A stretch of DNA of 64,000 bases from Epiperipatus broadwayi (lineage: Eukaryota; Onychophora; Udeonychophora; Euonychophora; Peripatidae). Positions 46,991-58,030 of the stretch are shown piece after piece. The stretch's first letter is position 1. Each line of letters starts with the position of its first letter. The notes below the pieces were generated by a model. That model had not been told where the DNA came from, did not search any database, and saw only the letters and a program-made list of their open reading frames with translations. The position numbers and the translations under genes were made by a program. The stretch is taken from contig JAQFVV010000207.1 in the NCBI GenBank assembly GCA_028023455.1, forward strand, positions 1,257,243 to 1,321,242. The letters run 5' to 3'.

Positions 46991-48852
46991 CTAATAAAAT
47001 TTCTACTGAGACTAGAGAATTTATGAAGAAAAGAAGGAATATGAAGATATACAAAAATGATGTATTAAAAAGAATTGAATATCTCGAATTTTGTAAAATG
47101 GTATGGAAAAGAGTTGAAAATGATATAAGAAAGTATAACTGTGAAATAGCAAGGAAAGCTGTAGAAGAAAATAAAAGTCTCAAAAATGTTAAACAACATT
47201 TTGGTATTGGTAGGAAATTTATATCTGCAATAAAAAAAAAAGATGGAATTATTATTAAAAAGAGAGATGACATCATGAAATTGGTAGAAGATTTTTATCA
47301 AGAATTATATAGTAATAAAGAACAAGTACCTCCTATATCTATTACATCTTCCGAATTGCCCAGAATTTTAAATGAAGAAGTGAGACATGCAATTAAGTGT
47401 ATGAAGAAAGGAAAGGCTCCAGGAAATGATGGAATTATAATTGATATATTAAAAGAAGCAGGTGAAGAAATAAAAACAATTTTAGCAAAGTTATATACCA
47501 AATGTCTAAATGATAAAGATGTACCAGAAGATTGGAAGAATGCAGTAATAATATTAATATTTAAAAAAGGTGATAAAGAAGATATTAGAAATTACAGACC
47601 TATCAGCCTTTTATTAGTTTTATATAAAATTTTTACCAAGATAATTACAACTCGTCTACGGAGAACTTTGAGAGAACAAGCTGGATTTAAAAGTGGTTTT
47701 AGTACAATAGATCATATCCAGGTATTGAGAGAAGTCATAGAAAGGACAAATGAATATGAGTTGTCATTATGTTTTGGATTTGGAGAGTATGAAAAGGCAG
47801 TCGATTCTATACACATTTCTTCAGTGATTAAAGCATTGGATCATCAACGTATAGATCCAGGATATTGTCATACTTTAAAGAATATTTATAAAAATGCAAC
47901 AGCAACAATTAGTTTACATAATGATACTGGAAAAATCAACATTGAGAAAGGTGTAAGACAAGGTGACTCCATATCTCCAAAACTCTTTACAGCAGTGCTG
48001 CAAGAAGTATTTTGTGGATTAAAATGGAAAACTAAAGGAGTGAAAGTAAATGGAGAGTATTTAAGTCATTTAGATTTCACATATGATGTAGTTGTTTTTG
48101 CAAATAATGCTTCAGAGCTGCAGGAAATGTTGCAGGAGTTAGCAGATGAAAGTAGAAAAGTAGGACTAAAGATAAATATTAAAAAGGCTAAAGTAATGTT
48201 TAATCAATTTGCTCAAAATATGAAAATAAAGATTGATTATGAAGAATTAGAAGAAGTTAACAGTTACAAATACCTTGGTCAGATTATTAATACAGATGGA
48301 AACATAATGGAGGAAATTAATCATAGAATTAAATTTGGTTGGAGTGCTTTTTGTAGAAATAACTTGATACTAAAAGGAAATATGCCTATGTGTTTGAAAA
48401 GGATGGTTTTTAACAAATGTGTTTTACCAGTTCTTACTTATGGATCTGAGACTTGGACACTTAATAGAAAAGCAATACAGAGACTTCAGACCACTCAATG
48501 GAGTATGGAGAGATGCATGTTGGGAGTAACAAGAAGAGATCGAAAATGCAATGTATGGGTAAGACAACAAACAGGTGTTACTGATCTTATTAAAAAAATT
48601 AAAAGATTGAAATGGAGTTGGGCTGGACATATTGCTAGAAGAGATGATAATAGATGGACAATTGAAATTTTAAACTGGATTCCAAGAGATTGTAAAAGAC
48701 CCAGAAAGAGACCACATGTGAAATGGATGGATGAAAAAGAAAATGTACAGGGGTGTTGTGGAGAAGAGAAGCTAAAGATCGGAGAAGATGGATTAAACTT
48801 GGAGAGACCATCCTGCAGTGGATTGATAATGGTTGATAATGATGATGATTAG
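46987..48852 (+). CDS. RTE LINE reverse transcriptase, active site altered
   Basis: A 621-codon open stretch, in the -1 frame relative to the endonuclease; it opens with TTG and lacks a credible own start, so it is a continuation, not a separate gene. RT landmarks in order: KGKAPGNDGI, NYRPISLL, GFKSGFSTIDHI, EYEKAVDS (motif A near residue 267), EKGVRQGDSISP (motif B), HLDFTYDVVVFA (motif C, 361-372), GLKINIKKAKV (motif D), YKYLGQIIN.DG, then the CVLPVLTYGSETWTL and GHIARR..NRW block typical of RTE C-termini. Motif A has E where the catalytic Asp (VDYEKAFD) is expected, and motif C reads FTYD where the RTE consensus is FADD. It should therefore be unable to polymerise DNA. The fragment at 22.4-23.8 kb keeps the ancestral residues. 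Confidence 0.85.
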   Translation: MTNKISTETREFMKKRRNMKIYKNDVLKRIEYLEFCKMVWKRVENDIRKYNCEIARKAVEENKSLKNVKQHFGIGRKFISAIKKKDGIIIKKRDDIMKLVEDFYQELYSNKEQVPPISITSSELPRILNEEVRHAIKCMKKGKAPGNDGIIIDILKEAGEEIKTILAKLYTKCLNDKDVPEDWKNAVIILIFKKGDKEDIRNYRPISLLLVLYKIFTKIITTRLRRTLREQAGFKSGFSTIDHIQVLREVIERTNEYELSLCFGFGEYEKAVDSIHISSVIKALDHQRIDPGYCHTLKNIYKNATATISLHNDTGKINIEKGVRQGDSISPKLFTAVLQEVFCGLKWKTKGVKVNGEYLSHLDFTYDVVVFANNASELQEMLQELADESRKVGLKINIKKAKVMFNQFAQNMKIKIDYEELEEVNSYKYLGQIINTDGNIMEEINHRIKFGWSAFCRNNLILKGNMPMCLKRMVFNKCVLPVLTYGSETWTLNRKAIQRLQTTQWSMERCMLGVTRRDRKCNVWVRQQTGVTDLIKKIKRLKWSWAGHIARRDDNRWTIEILNWIPRDCKRPRKRPHVKWMDEKENVQGCCGEEKLKIGEDGLNLERPSCSGLIMVDNDDD

Positions 48853-51189
48853 CACATTGAGATTAATCTAATGCTGTCCAGGCTGTAGTGCTTAAAAATT
48901 ATGCAAATAGATTATAAGTGAATAATGTATCTAAGTGTCACATGTGTCAAACAATTTATAATGTCTGTTTCATTAGCATTCAAATAAATTTTACCACATG
49001 ACCAGGTAGGAATTATTATCTACCTGGCATTAGTGATTGAAACTTAGCAATTAAATGACAGGAATGGTATCTACATAATAAATAACAATATTAATAATAT
49101 AACAAGTGTAAGTGTTAGGTAAAACATCTGCTTTACACTTGTTTATGAACAATCAAAGAATGTATAAAACATATAATATATAGTAGGAATGGGTGTCTAC
49201 CAAATAAATATTAATAAACTAAGTTGCTAAGAGCAAGAGGCAGGAAAGAGTCTGCTTTGCACTCATTTCTGGGCAATAAAAGTACATAACATAAGATATA
49301 TGGTGAAATGGGTATCTACCAAATAAATACTGCTCAAACAAGACACTAAGTGCAAATGGCATGCATATCAGCTTTACATTCGTTTATAAACCATCAAAAT
49401 AACTTTAAAACACTAGCCTGAAATAATATCACATAAGCTCAAGATATTGTTAAAGGAAGTTTAATAATTGGCTTATATAATCTGTAAATATCTTCCTTAT
49501 GCCTTCCTATTCCCAATCTGTAATGGCTTTTTAAATAAAACTGTATGTTTACTGCATTATTTTTATAATGATTAAAATCTAATTCTCAATACATTCAATC
49601 TGTCTATGTAGCCTTTTATTCTATCTAGAGAACATTAATCAGCATAATTTATATTATAGTTTAAATTATTATTGTTACTATATTTCAGGCTAGTGGAAAT
49701 TTTCTTTGTTATGTTATACATTTTGAACCATGGCTTTTCTAATAAAACTTAGAAATTCATCAACATTATGATCTCTAAACTTACATATCTCGATGTCAAA
49801 TAAATCAATAATAATCTATACAAAATTTCAATGGAAATGAAATAAAAACATACAGGAAATTAAATATCTACTATTTGTGAAATAAAATTATAATAGCATA
49901 TAACTAATATTTATACAAATTACCTTTGTCATCTTCAATAGTTTAGGTTAAGAATTGAGATACCTGTAGACTTATTGTGAAATAGTAGATATAAGCATAT
50001 CTGTGACTAGTGGTCTTCTGTGAAGCTTCAATGAGATTGTTCTTGGCTGCAGTGGTCTTCATTAATGGGGGCTTCCATTGATATTGTATCTTCTATTTTA
50101 TTCAGAAGGCAGCATATGATGGTTTCTCTTACAGTATAATGTCTAATATATTTCCTAAAGCTATAGCACAGTTTAAACTTGGGCAGCATATAGTTCTCAT
50201 ATAATCTGCACATCATGATCAATAGGATGGTTTTATATTATATTATGGCCTATTCTCAGCACTTCATCACAGACTTAAGCTTGCATTCTCCTAGCTTGGC
50301 CAGAAAAGAGTGGTTGTTGTGCTTTTTTATTCTTTCATAAGATAACATCCAATTGCAATAATCTTTTTTAACAGTGATCCTTATGATCAGACCAGAATGA
50401 AGAATAAATCAAACAAAGGCATAATAATACATGTTGTGAATCATCTCCTTTTTCAGTTCACGAATCTGCCTTATCAATAAAATCAGTTTTCATCGTGGTT
50501 CGAATTTTTTTTATACAACAATAATAATCAGCATATTGGGGTTGGAAGAGGGCAAATAGTTTTTATTATTTCACAATATGATTATTGTACATAAAAGTAA
50601 TTACAATTTATATATTTACAGATATGTAATTGTTGTAATTATAACTTATGTAATGCATTGACAATAAATTATAATAATAGTTTATAATTGCTTTCATTGA
50701 AACAGCATAAAATGATATTTTGCTATTGACATATCTAATACTAGTATTACTTTATATTAATACTCTTCAATATGCTATTAGTAATGAGATACAGCATAAA
50801 AATAAAGTTAATAAAGAAAGCCGATCAGTAAATGAATATATATATATATATATATATTGCAAAAGCCTTTTAGAGGAGAAAAAAAAAATTCATCATACAT
50901 TTTATTATAATATAAAAAATATAATCAATTGGTTAAAATGATACATATCAGATTTGGCCTATTCACATTCAATAGCCCTTTAGAAAAAGAAAAATTTCAA
51001 TAGTTATAATTTAGTATATAGTAAATCAATACTAGTATATTGTAAATACTAAACTTTAAGATGTAATTAAAGGGAGTTTGAACACAGCCTTTTAAGCTTT
51101 ATTCAGTTATCCACTCCATCTAATATAATCAAGAATGATTTTCAATATACATATTTCATGATGAACCAGCAAAATATATCTTTTATATA
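48853..51189. other. AT-rich stretch after the RTE element
   Basis: Contains the 120-bp tandem repeats listed separately and otherwise AT-rich sequence with an (AT)n tract near 50836. A 64-codon minus frame at 50028-50222 has no recognised domain. No gene is supported. Confidence 0.5.
49005..49425. repeat. Tandem repeat, about 122-bp unit, three diverged copies
   Basis: Units begin at 49061, 49186 and 49305 with GGAATGGTATCTAC-like sequence (GGAATGGGTGTCTACC, GAAATGGGTATCTACC), followed by AAATAAATA, TCTGCTTTACACT-like and CATAA.ATATA words. A fourth degraded start is near 49005. Non-coding. Confidence 0.7.
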
Positions 51190-53046
51190 TAAATATAAAT
51201 ATAAAACTACAAAATTTTAAAAATGCTTACAAAATTGAAGATTAATATCCTTTGTTATAGCCAGCTTTGGTGTATTCCACCATCTTAAGTAGCAATATGT
51301 TAATATTTAAATCTTATTAAACTCTCACACAAGTAACACTCCCATGTGAATTACCTATTTTCCATAAATTGTGTATACTAACACAATTACACTGTTTATT
51401 CAATACATTATCTGTACTATTTATAAAATCAGATTCTTTAATTTTTATTTTCTTCAAATCATTTTCCAAATGCAAAATAAAAACTCTATCAAAGCAGAAT
51501 TCTCCATTACAAATCACTGCATGTTCTGCAAAACCAGATTTATACCTCTCTGCAGAGTAATGCAACTTATACAATAATTCATGATCCCTAATTCTCTTTT
51601 TCAATGCACATTTAATCTCCAATGTACCTATATCCACAATGACATATCACTTTATATATAATATTACATTTGTTGATTTTATCAATACAATCTTTACCAT
51701 TAATAACTAATCTTCCAGTATTTGCACCCACTTTAAATGCAACATTAAAATCAGCAGATACCAATGATGTAATCTTATTACAAACAACATCATTTACATA
51801 AGGCAATGCTATCCACCTTTTCTTTTCCATATTATCTCTTCTCCATATATTTCTAAACCTCTATAGTGCACATAAAATATTTTTACTACTATATTCCACA
51901 CCCAATAAATCATTAACATATCTTTCAATATTAACTATTTTATCACTCTGAAATTTACACAAAACATCATTTCTAAAAAGAAATGTTCTAAAACCAGCCA
52001 ATTTATAGGTAATTGGAACATTTGAATTTGGAAGTACAACTCCTCTAATTGATAATGGTTTCAACACCATTTTATTATTAATTTTATTACCTTCTTTCCA
52101 TAAAATCAGATCAAGATATTTTATAATCTTCTCATTTTCTTCAGAAGTAATAGTCCATGTTAATTCATCAATATCATTTAATTTAATAAACAGTTTTTGC
52201 ACTATCATATTTGATCCTACAATAAGAATGCCATCCACATATCTAAAATAACTTTTAACACCAAACAAAAAGTATTCTTTTAAAACCATTCCTTCATAAT
52301 ATGACAACACATAACTATATATAATTGCTGAAACAGAAAAACCCATAGGCCAAACTTCATCCATCATATAGAACCAATCTTCAAATGTGGCTATCAAAGT
52401 TGGATCAATAAATAATAAAAAATCTTTCACAAACTTATGATAAAACTTGCACACTCCTTTTTTATATAAAATTTAATCATTAATATTAATAGACTTCTTT
52501 CTTTTTATTGAACCATATAATTCTGCAACATCCAATGTAAATAATTTATCATCATTATCCAAAACAATATTATCAATCTTTTAACTAAATCAAATGAAGA
52601 TCCAATTGTATAATCACCAAAACCCAATTCATCTTGCAAAAACTTTCCAACAAAAACTGCTGCATGAAAATACATACATCCTCCAAAATCCAACATCAGT
52701 CTAATAGGTAATTTTTCTTTATGCATTTCCAAATTTCCAAAAATCCTTGGCATAATTGCAGCTGATGGATAAAGAGATAGATACAACTTCCTATCAAACA
52801 CTTTCTTTATGGCTTAAGTACTCTATTAATAAATGTCAATGTCACTGTATCAATAGAATAAGTATTTATCAATTTAAATTGTTGAATTTGCCGATGAACC
52901 TTTTCTCTATGTAAACTTTTAAACAGCAAACATAATCTTCCACCTTTATCTTTTTTAAATCATATAATATTACTATCTAATAAATAACATCCTATTAAAT
53001 TAATTTGTTTATACTGTGAATCATCACATTTTACATTAGAAATATA
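51190..53046 (-). pseudogene. Penelope-like element, left copy of a head-to-head pair
   Basis: Minus-strand reading from 53046 downward: KDKGGRLCLLFK (N-terminal PLE block, near 52935-52900), MPRIFGNLEMHKEKLPIR (near 52750-52700, the PRIYGLPKIHK motif), LGFGDYTIGSS, then LHWMLQNYM where LDVAELYGSI (motif A) is seen in the other copy after a frameshift. VWPMGFSVSAIIYS is motif B and RYVDG motif C (second Asp changed to Gly). KYLDLILWKEGN follows, and CNIIYKVICHCGYRYIGD then DIGTLEIKCALKKRIRDHE form the GIY-YIG module across a frameshift. The 3' end is near 51190, where homology to the right copy fades. Frames used: 52505-52801, 51861-52454, 51612-51830 and 51317-51637. Inactive. Confidence 0.85.
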
Positions 53047-54510
53047 TCATGCAGTAGTTTTTGTTGGAATGTTTTTGTACGATGAATTGGGTTTTGGTGA
53101 TTATATAATTGGATCTTCATTTGAGTTAGTTAAAAAGATTATTAATATTGTTTTGGATAATGGTGATAAATTATTTATGTTAGATGTTGCAGAATTATAT
53201 GGTTCAATAAAAAGAAAGGAGTTTATTAATATTATTGATCAAGTTTTATATAAAAAAGGATTGTGCAAGTTTCATCATATGCTTGTGAACGGTTTGTTTT
53301 ATTTATTGATCAGAATTTGACAGCTACATTTGAAGATCAGTTGTATATGATGGATGAAGTTTGGTCTATGGGTTTTTCTGTTTTAGCAATTATATGTAGT
53401 TATGTGTTATCATATTATGAAGGAATGATTTTAAAAGAATACTTTTTGTTCGGTGTTAAAAGTTATTTTAGATATGTAGATGACATGTTTATTGCAGGAT
53501 CAAATATGATAGTTCAAAAACTGTTTATTAAATTAAATGATATTGATGTCTTAACATAAACTATTATTTCTGAAGATAGTGAGAAGAGTATAAAATATTT
53601 TAATCTGATTTGATAGAAAGAAGATAATAAAATTAATAATAAAATGGTGTTGAAACCATTATCAATTAGAGGAGTTGTACTTCCAAATTCAAATGTTCCA
53701 ATTACCTATAAATTGGCTGGTTTTAGAACATTTCTTTTTAGAAATGATGTTTTGTGTAAATTTTAGAGTGATAAAATGATTAATATTGAAAGATATGTGA
53801 AGATTTATTGGATGTGGCATATAGTAGGAAAAATATTTTATGTGCACTATAGAGGTTTAGAAATATATGGAGAAGAGATAATATTGAAAAGAGAAGGTGG
53901 ATAGCATTGCCTTATGTAAAGGATATTGTTTGTAATAAGATTACATTATTGGTATCTGCTGATTTTAATGTTGTATTTAAAGTGGGTGCAAATACTGGAA
54001 GATTAGTTATTAATGGTAAAGATTGTATTGATAAAATCAACAAATGTAATATTATATATAAAGTGATATGTCATTGTGGATATAGGTACATTGGAGACTA
54101 AATGTGCATTGAAAAAGAGGATTAGGGATCATGAATTATTGTATAAGTTGCGTTATTCTGCAGATAGGTATAATCTGTTTTTAGAACAAGCAGTGATTTG
54201 TAATGGAGAATTCTGCTTTGATAGAGTTTTTATTTTGCATTTGGAAAATGATTTGAAGAAAAGAAAAATTAAGGAGTCCTATTTTATAAACAGTATAGAT
54301 AATGTATTGAATAAACAGTGTAATTGTGTTAGTATACACCATTTATGGAAAGTAGGTAATTCACATGGGAGCGTTACTTGTGTGAGAGTTTAATAAGATT
54401 TAAATATTAACGTCTTGCTACTTAAGATCTTGGAATATGCTGAAGCTTCAATTTTATATAGGCATTTTTTAAAATTTTGTAGTTTTATTCTAGTGGATTT
54501 TTTATTATCC
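53047..54510 (+). pseudogene. Penelope-like element, right copy of a head-to-head pair
   Basis: Plus-strand copy starting inside the RT (CATGCAGTAGTTTTTGTTGG at 53049) and running to the same 3' end as the left copy, inverted. It retains LFMLDVAELYGSI (motif A), VWSMGFSVLAIICS (motif B) and YFRYVDDMFIAGS (motif C, both aspartates kept), in frames 53069-53320 and 53263-53559. Stops follow at 53557 and in the next 200 bases. The GIY-YIG part is in 53907-54101 and 54076-54393, broken at exactly the same place as in the left copy. Its 5' part is missing. After the stop at 54393 the 3' tail matches the left copy to about 54510. Confidence 0.85.
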
Positions 54511-54779
54511 TTATATTATTTGATATTACACTTAATGCAAAATATTACTCTTCTTTTATTAACAAACGCTTTCTTAATATATAATGCAATGTGTATAATT
54601 TTATTTTAGATTTTCTAATAAATTGTTCTTGATATTTATACAAACTCACATAATTTATTTTTTTAATACAAAGTGAATAATATAATAAAAAATACACCCC
54701 ATGCAGATATGTATGCAATTACTAAATCATCACATGATCATTTTTTTATGCTTAGGCAAGCTGCCTGAACAGTTGATTT

Positions 54780-55185
54780 TATTCCGGACAATAATACCAC
54801 CTAGTGCAAGACCTAGTGATCAATAAATACTAGGAGGCTATATATTATAACCCATATGCAGTGCTTTCCCGTATAATAGCCCCACATTAGTATCTAATGA
54901 GAAGCTCTTGATCTGGGAATAGTACATCTAGACATTTAGATCTCATTCATCAATCGACCAGCATCTACTTCATTTTGTCTGATGGCCTTGTACTTAAGCA
55001 AAAAATGTGATGCAGTTTCTGGATAGATATTTAAGCATTCAGGTGCTCTGCTCTCAGATCAAAGACTTCTCATTGTTGAAAGTCATACAAGAAAAACTAA
55101 TCAAGGGAGGAAAAGCATTGGATAAGTAGTTATAATGTGCAGTCTTCTAGTTTCTATTGATTACTAGATTGCACTGGTAATGCTA
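54780..55185 (+). repeat. Degenerate dispersed copy of the hammerhead repeat
   Basis: The segment with GCTCTCAGATCAAAGA near 55048, ATTGGATAAGTAG near 55118, then AATGTGCAGTCTTCTAG and ATTGATTACT near 55157, follows the order of the units at 39.5-40.4 kb. The ribozyme core has decayed (TTGTTGA in place of CTGACGA, GAAAAAC in place of GAAAC), so no function is expected. It shows that the family is dispersed and not confined to one array. Confidence 0.5.
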
Positions 55186-55649
55186 TTGTGTGTGTGTATA
55201 TATATATATGCAAAAACACTACATTTTTCCTAAACATTTGTATAATTGAAGAATTTATTGCCCAAAAATTCATAAGAAATTTGAAGACCACCAGATCCAG
55301 ACACACCAACTCCACCACTGCTCTAACAATGCAGTGTATTTGTCATAAATAACTTAATATGAATAAATGGGTTTGAATTTAAAGTGTAGAGAAGAACATA
55401 TGTTTTTCAACAAATTTACAAATTTTTCGTTATTTTATTTTAAATGAAAAAAACTTATTTCCTATTCAATCTTTAAATTTTTAACAAATTTTATTAAAAG
55501 TATAATTTTAATAAATTGAAATAAATATTAAAGCATTTCATATATCAACATTTCAAATAAACAAGAAATAAATAATCAACAGATTTTTTATTAGCCTTCT
55601 GCATTAAAAACTACAACAAAAAATATTCAAATTTTAAAATTTCCCGTTC

Positions 55650-55700
55650 ACATGGGAATATTAATGTTGTGTGAGTTTAATGAGATTTAATTAAGCTATT
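55650..55700 (+). repeat. PLE 3'-end fragment
   Basis: GTTCACATGGGAATATTAAT followed by GTTGTGTGAGTTTAATGAGATTTAA resembles the end of the PLE copies at 54357-54405 and its inverted twin. A short relic only. Confidence 0.5.
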
Positions 55701-55734
55701 CATTCAGTATACAAATGTTTACTTTAGTAAATAA

Positions 55735-55792
55735 AGGGATTTGAACTTACGATTTTCAGTCTATATTTATCCTCCTTTCAAGCAACTGATAC
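55735..55792 (-). repeat. tRNA-like relic (minus strand)
   Basis: Minus-strand TATCAGTTGCTTGAAAGG (box-A-like) is followed after about 30 bases by AAGTTCAAATCCC, a good box B. No tRNA fold closes. Probably a SINE head. Confidence 0.35.
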
Positions 55793-57330
55793 ACACAGAC
55801 ACACACATGTAAAAAAGATAAATGATCTCCAATATACATTTAAGGAATAGCTATTTTAATATAAGCAGAGATTTATAATCTAAATTCTTAAAACTTATTT
55901 ATTTTTCAAAATAACTTTTATTTGCACAAAAAGTTAACTATACAGTTCAATAAAGAGTTCTTGTTTACATTCAGGTGTGATCAGTCTTGTAGGTAAGTAT
56001 GTATCATGAAGAATTAAACATATTAAATAAACAATGGACTAATAATGATATTCAATACCAGAGTATTATATAAAATAACTTGTGAAATCATGTTTGCTTA
56101 ACAAATAGCATAGATTAAATTGAATATGTGATGAGCAACGGATATCAACAGGTGATAATATGAAGTGAGTAACTTTCAACATATCACATTTTTAATGATA
56201 AAAACTTATTTAATTCATAGTATGGTATCATACTGGAAAACTAAGCATTCATTGTGCAAATACCTTATCATTGTAAACTGAAAGCCATTAGTCATAATTG
56301 TGGCATGAGTGTGGATTATATCAAGACACATTTAAAGACTAAGTTGTTATTAAATTAGATAACTAGTATAGGATTAAAAGTAAAATGTTATGTTTTTAAA
56401 ATGTATTTTTAAAATTTAAAAAAGTGCAATAAGTCATTGCCAATAATAATCACACAAAAACATTTATTGTCGCACAAATATAAATTTAACTTTGAGGAAT
56501 AAATTAATCTTACTTTAATTTATTATTAATATTTTATACTTTAGTTAAAATCCACACAGATGAACAGTTTATATAATTTTGTTTTAGAATGTTGAGCATA
56601 GATAAGCTACATAGATTACGCAATTTAAAACTTTTCAAAACATCTAACTTCAGGCTAAAAGTTTGTAGCTAAACCAACACTCACTTCCAGATATACAGCT
56701 GTAACCAATGCAATAGGAAGATGTTAGCATCAAACCACACTGAAAGGAAATGTGTTTCTACAGCATGATATTATTTAAAAGAAATGATTTTCATCCAGTA
56801 CAGGAATGTATATGGAGGGAAAGTGGTCTTTGCTGACTTCTAGTCCCTATTCATAGAGCAAAAAAAGAAATCAATGGCAGGTAAGTACTCCATGTCCATT
56901 ACAATGTGATGGCTACACCTTTGGGGTCATGTATTCATTTGACATGTTGCATTATATGCTAACATGCTTCACATTACATTGATATAAACACTCATATATC
57001 CCTCTACCAGCATCAACTCAACTACTAAACAAATAGTCTGAAATTAACCCACTTAAAACTAACATAAACTTTAATGAATGTATGGAGCCATCTACACCCA
57101 ACTTAAATTTAATAAATTTTAATAATTTAGTTAATAAATATAAAATAAATAAAGAAAAATGGAAATAATTGATTTTAAAAAATGATTAACTGATCTAGCA
57201 TCCTATTCTTGGTCAGGTAAGAGTTCTTTTAAAAGTTAACTTTAGCTGACATATTAAAATCTTGTTTAAGAGATCAATCTATAAGTTCATATTGAAAAAA
57301 AATTATATTTCCCAGAGTAAGTTATTATGA

Positions 57331-57585
57331 ATCCTCCTGATTGTGGCAGGTTTATGGAAGTCCATCCTAAGTCTCACATTCTGTGTAGATTTTTCTCTTT
57401 GGGGAGGAAACCGCTACTTGCCAATACTTAGGTCAGGAACTGTCATCAGGAGGCCTCATCTGGTGCATGCAAAGTCAAAAAATTTTATTGCAAGACCCCT
57501 ATATCATAGAGTTGGCAATATCCAGAAAAGGTAATAAACAAGAATATAAAAAACATAGAAGAGTTATATAAAAAAGAGAAAAAGG
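57331..57585. other. Unassigned GC-richer segment upstream of the LINE relic
   Basis: A 63-codon frame (57343-57534) with no recognised domain. The last 40 bases become purine-rich like the LINE segment that follows, so part of it may belong to that element. Confidence 0.35.
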
Positions 57586-57816
57586 ATGAAGGGAAAAGAA
57601 ATGAAGGAATACATAGGAATAAAAGTTAATGATAGTAGAATAGTATGGGAAATTAATAATATTATTATAAAAATTAATAAAGAATTCAAAAATGATATTA
57701 AATATAAAGTAGTGAATAAAAGGAAGAAAAATGTGATGGATATTTTAGATAATAAGTATGCAAGTGGGGAAAAGAAATATATAAATGGGGTTTATGAGAT
57801 AAAATGTAGGGTAGTT
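57586..57816 (+). pseudogene. Purine-rich open segment, possibly LINE interior
   Basis: The first 75 or so codons of a 135-codon frame are lysine- and asparagine-rich (KINKEFKNDIKYKVVNKRKK) and share the purine-rich composition of the LINE C-terminal region starting at 58031. The rest of that frame lies in the inserted repeat. No domain is recognised; it is placed with the LINE by composition and position only. Confidence 0.3.
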
Positions 57817-58030
57817 GTGACTTATGCCCCATGTGACCACAAGAGGCGCTATTTCCATGTCAACCACAGAAATATCCAGAGTAGGGGCCCAAAAGCAGCC
57901 AATACAAAGTTCCAGCTGTTAGATGGTGCTGTTCTCCATGCGTATGCACCAGTAGTGGGCCAGAAGCAGATGATGCAAACTTCTAGCTGCTAGATGGCAC
58001 TGTTCATCATGTGTACGCACAGTATTTTCA
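57817..58030. repeat. GC-richer repeat insertion with 71-77-bp subrepeats
   Basis: A block of clearly higher G+C interrupts the LINE relic. AG.TGG.(G/A)CT.TT..(C/T)CATG-type words occur at 57841-57858, 57921-57940 and 57992-58011, and the last two units match over about 38 bases (CCAGCTGTTAGATGG and CTAGCTGCTAGATGG, both ending TGCGTATGCAC or TGTGTACGCAC). A related word lies at 59153-59167. It looks like a small interspersed repeat containing internal duplications. Confidence 0.6.

Larger units (their letters stand above)
45573..48850 (+). mobile_element. RTE-type LINE, nearly full length (copy A)
   Basis: The element consists of a 5' UTR of about 325 bp, an apurinic-type endonuclease frame, a reverse-transcriptase frame and a very short 3' end finishing in TGATAATGATGATGAT. 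RTE LINEs have this compact EN-RT layout and a short trinucleotide-like 3' tail instead of poly(A). The 5' limit is set by the point where homology to copy B (60800) begins; the 3' limit by the end shared with the fragment at 22434. I could not identify a target-site duplication. It is the youngest-looking copy in the window by frame integrity, yet both the frame and the RT active site are damaged (see the two coding entries). Confidence 0.85.
51190..54510. repeat. Large inverted repeat made by the two PLE copies
   Basis: Arms 51190-52666 and 53047-54510 are reverse complements at high identity, with the 380-bp extra N-terminal part of the left copy as spacer. Both 3' ends point outward. A shared one-base frameshift in the GIY-YIG region shows that the copies descend from an already broken parent. 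Confidence 0.8.
54511..57330. other. AT-rich stretch with small repeat relics
   Basis: Apart from the degenerate ribozyme repeat (54780-55185), a PLE tail fragment (55650-55700) and a tRNA-like relic (55735-55792), I see no feature. A (TG/TA)n tract lies near 55187-55209. A GC-richer spot near 56640-56960 has no open frame. Confidence 0.5.

Noticed and set aside
50028-50222. A mariner- or PLE-like fragment in the 64-codon minus frame
   Set aside because: No stretch matched a transposase or GIY-YIG motif convincingly.
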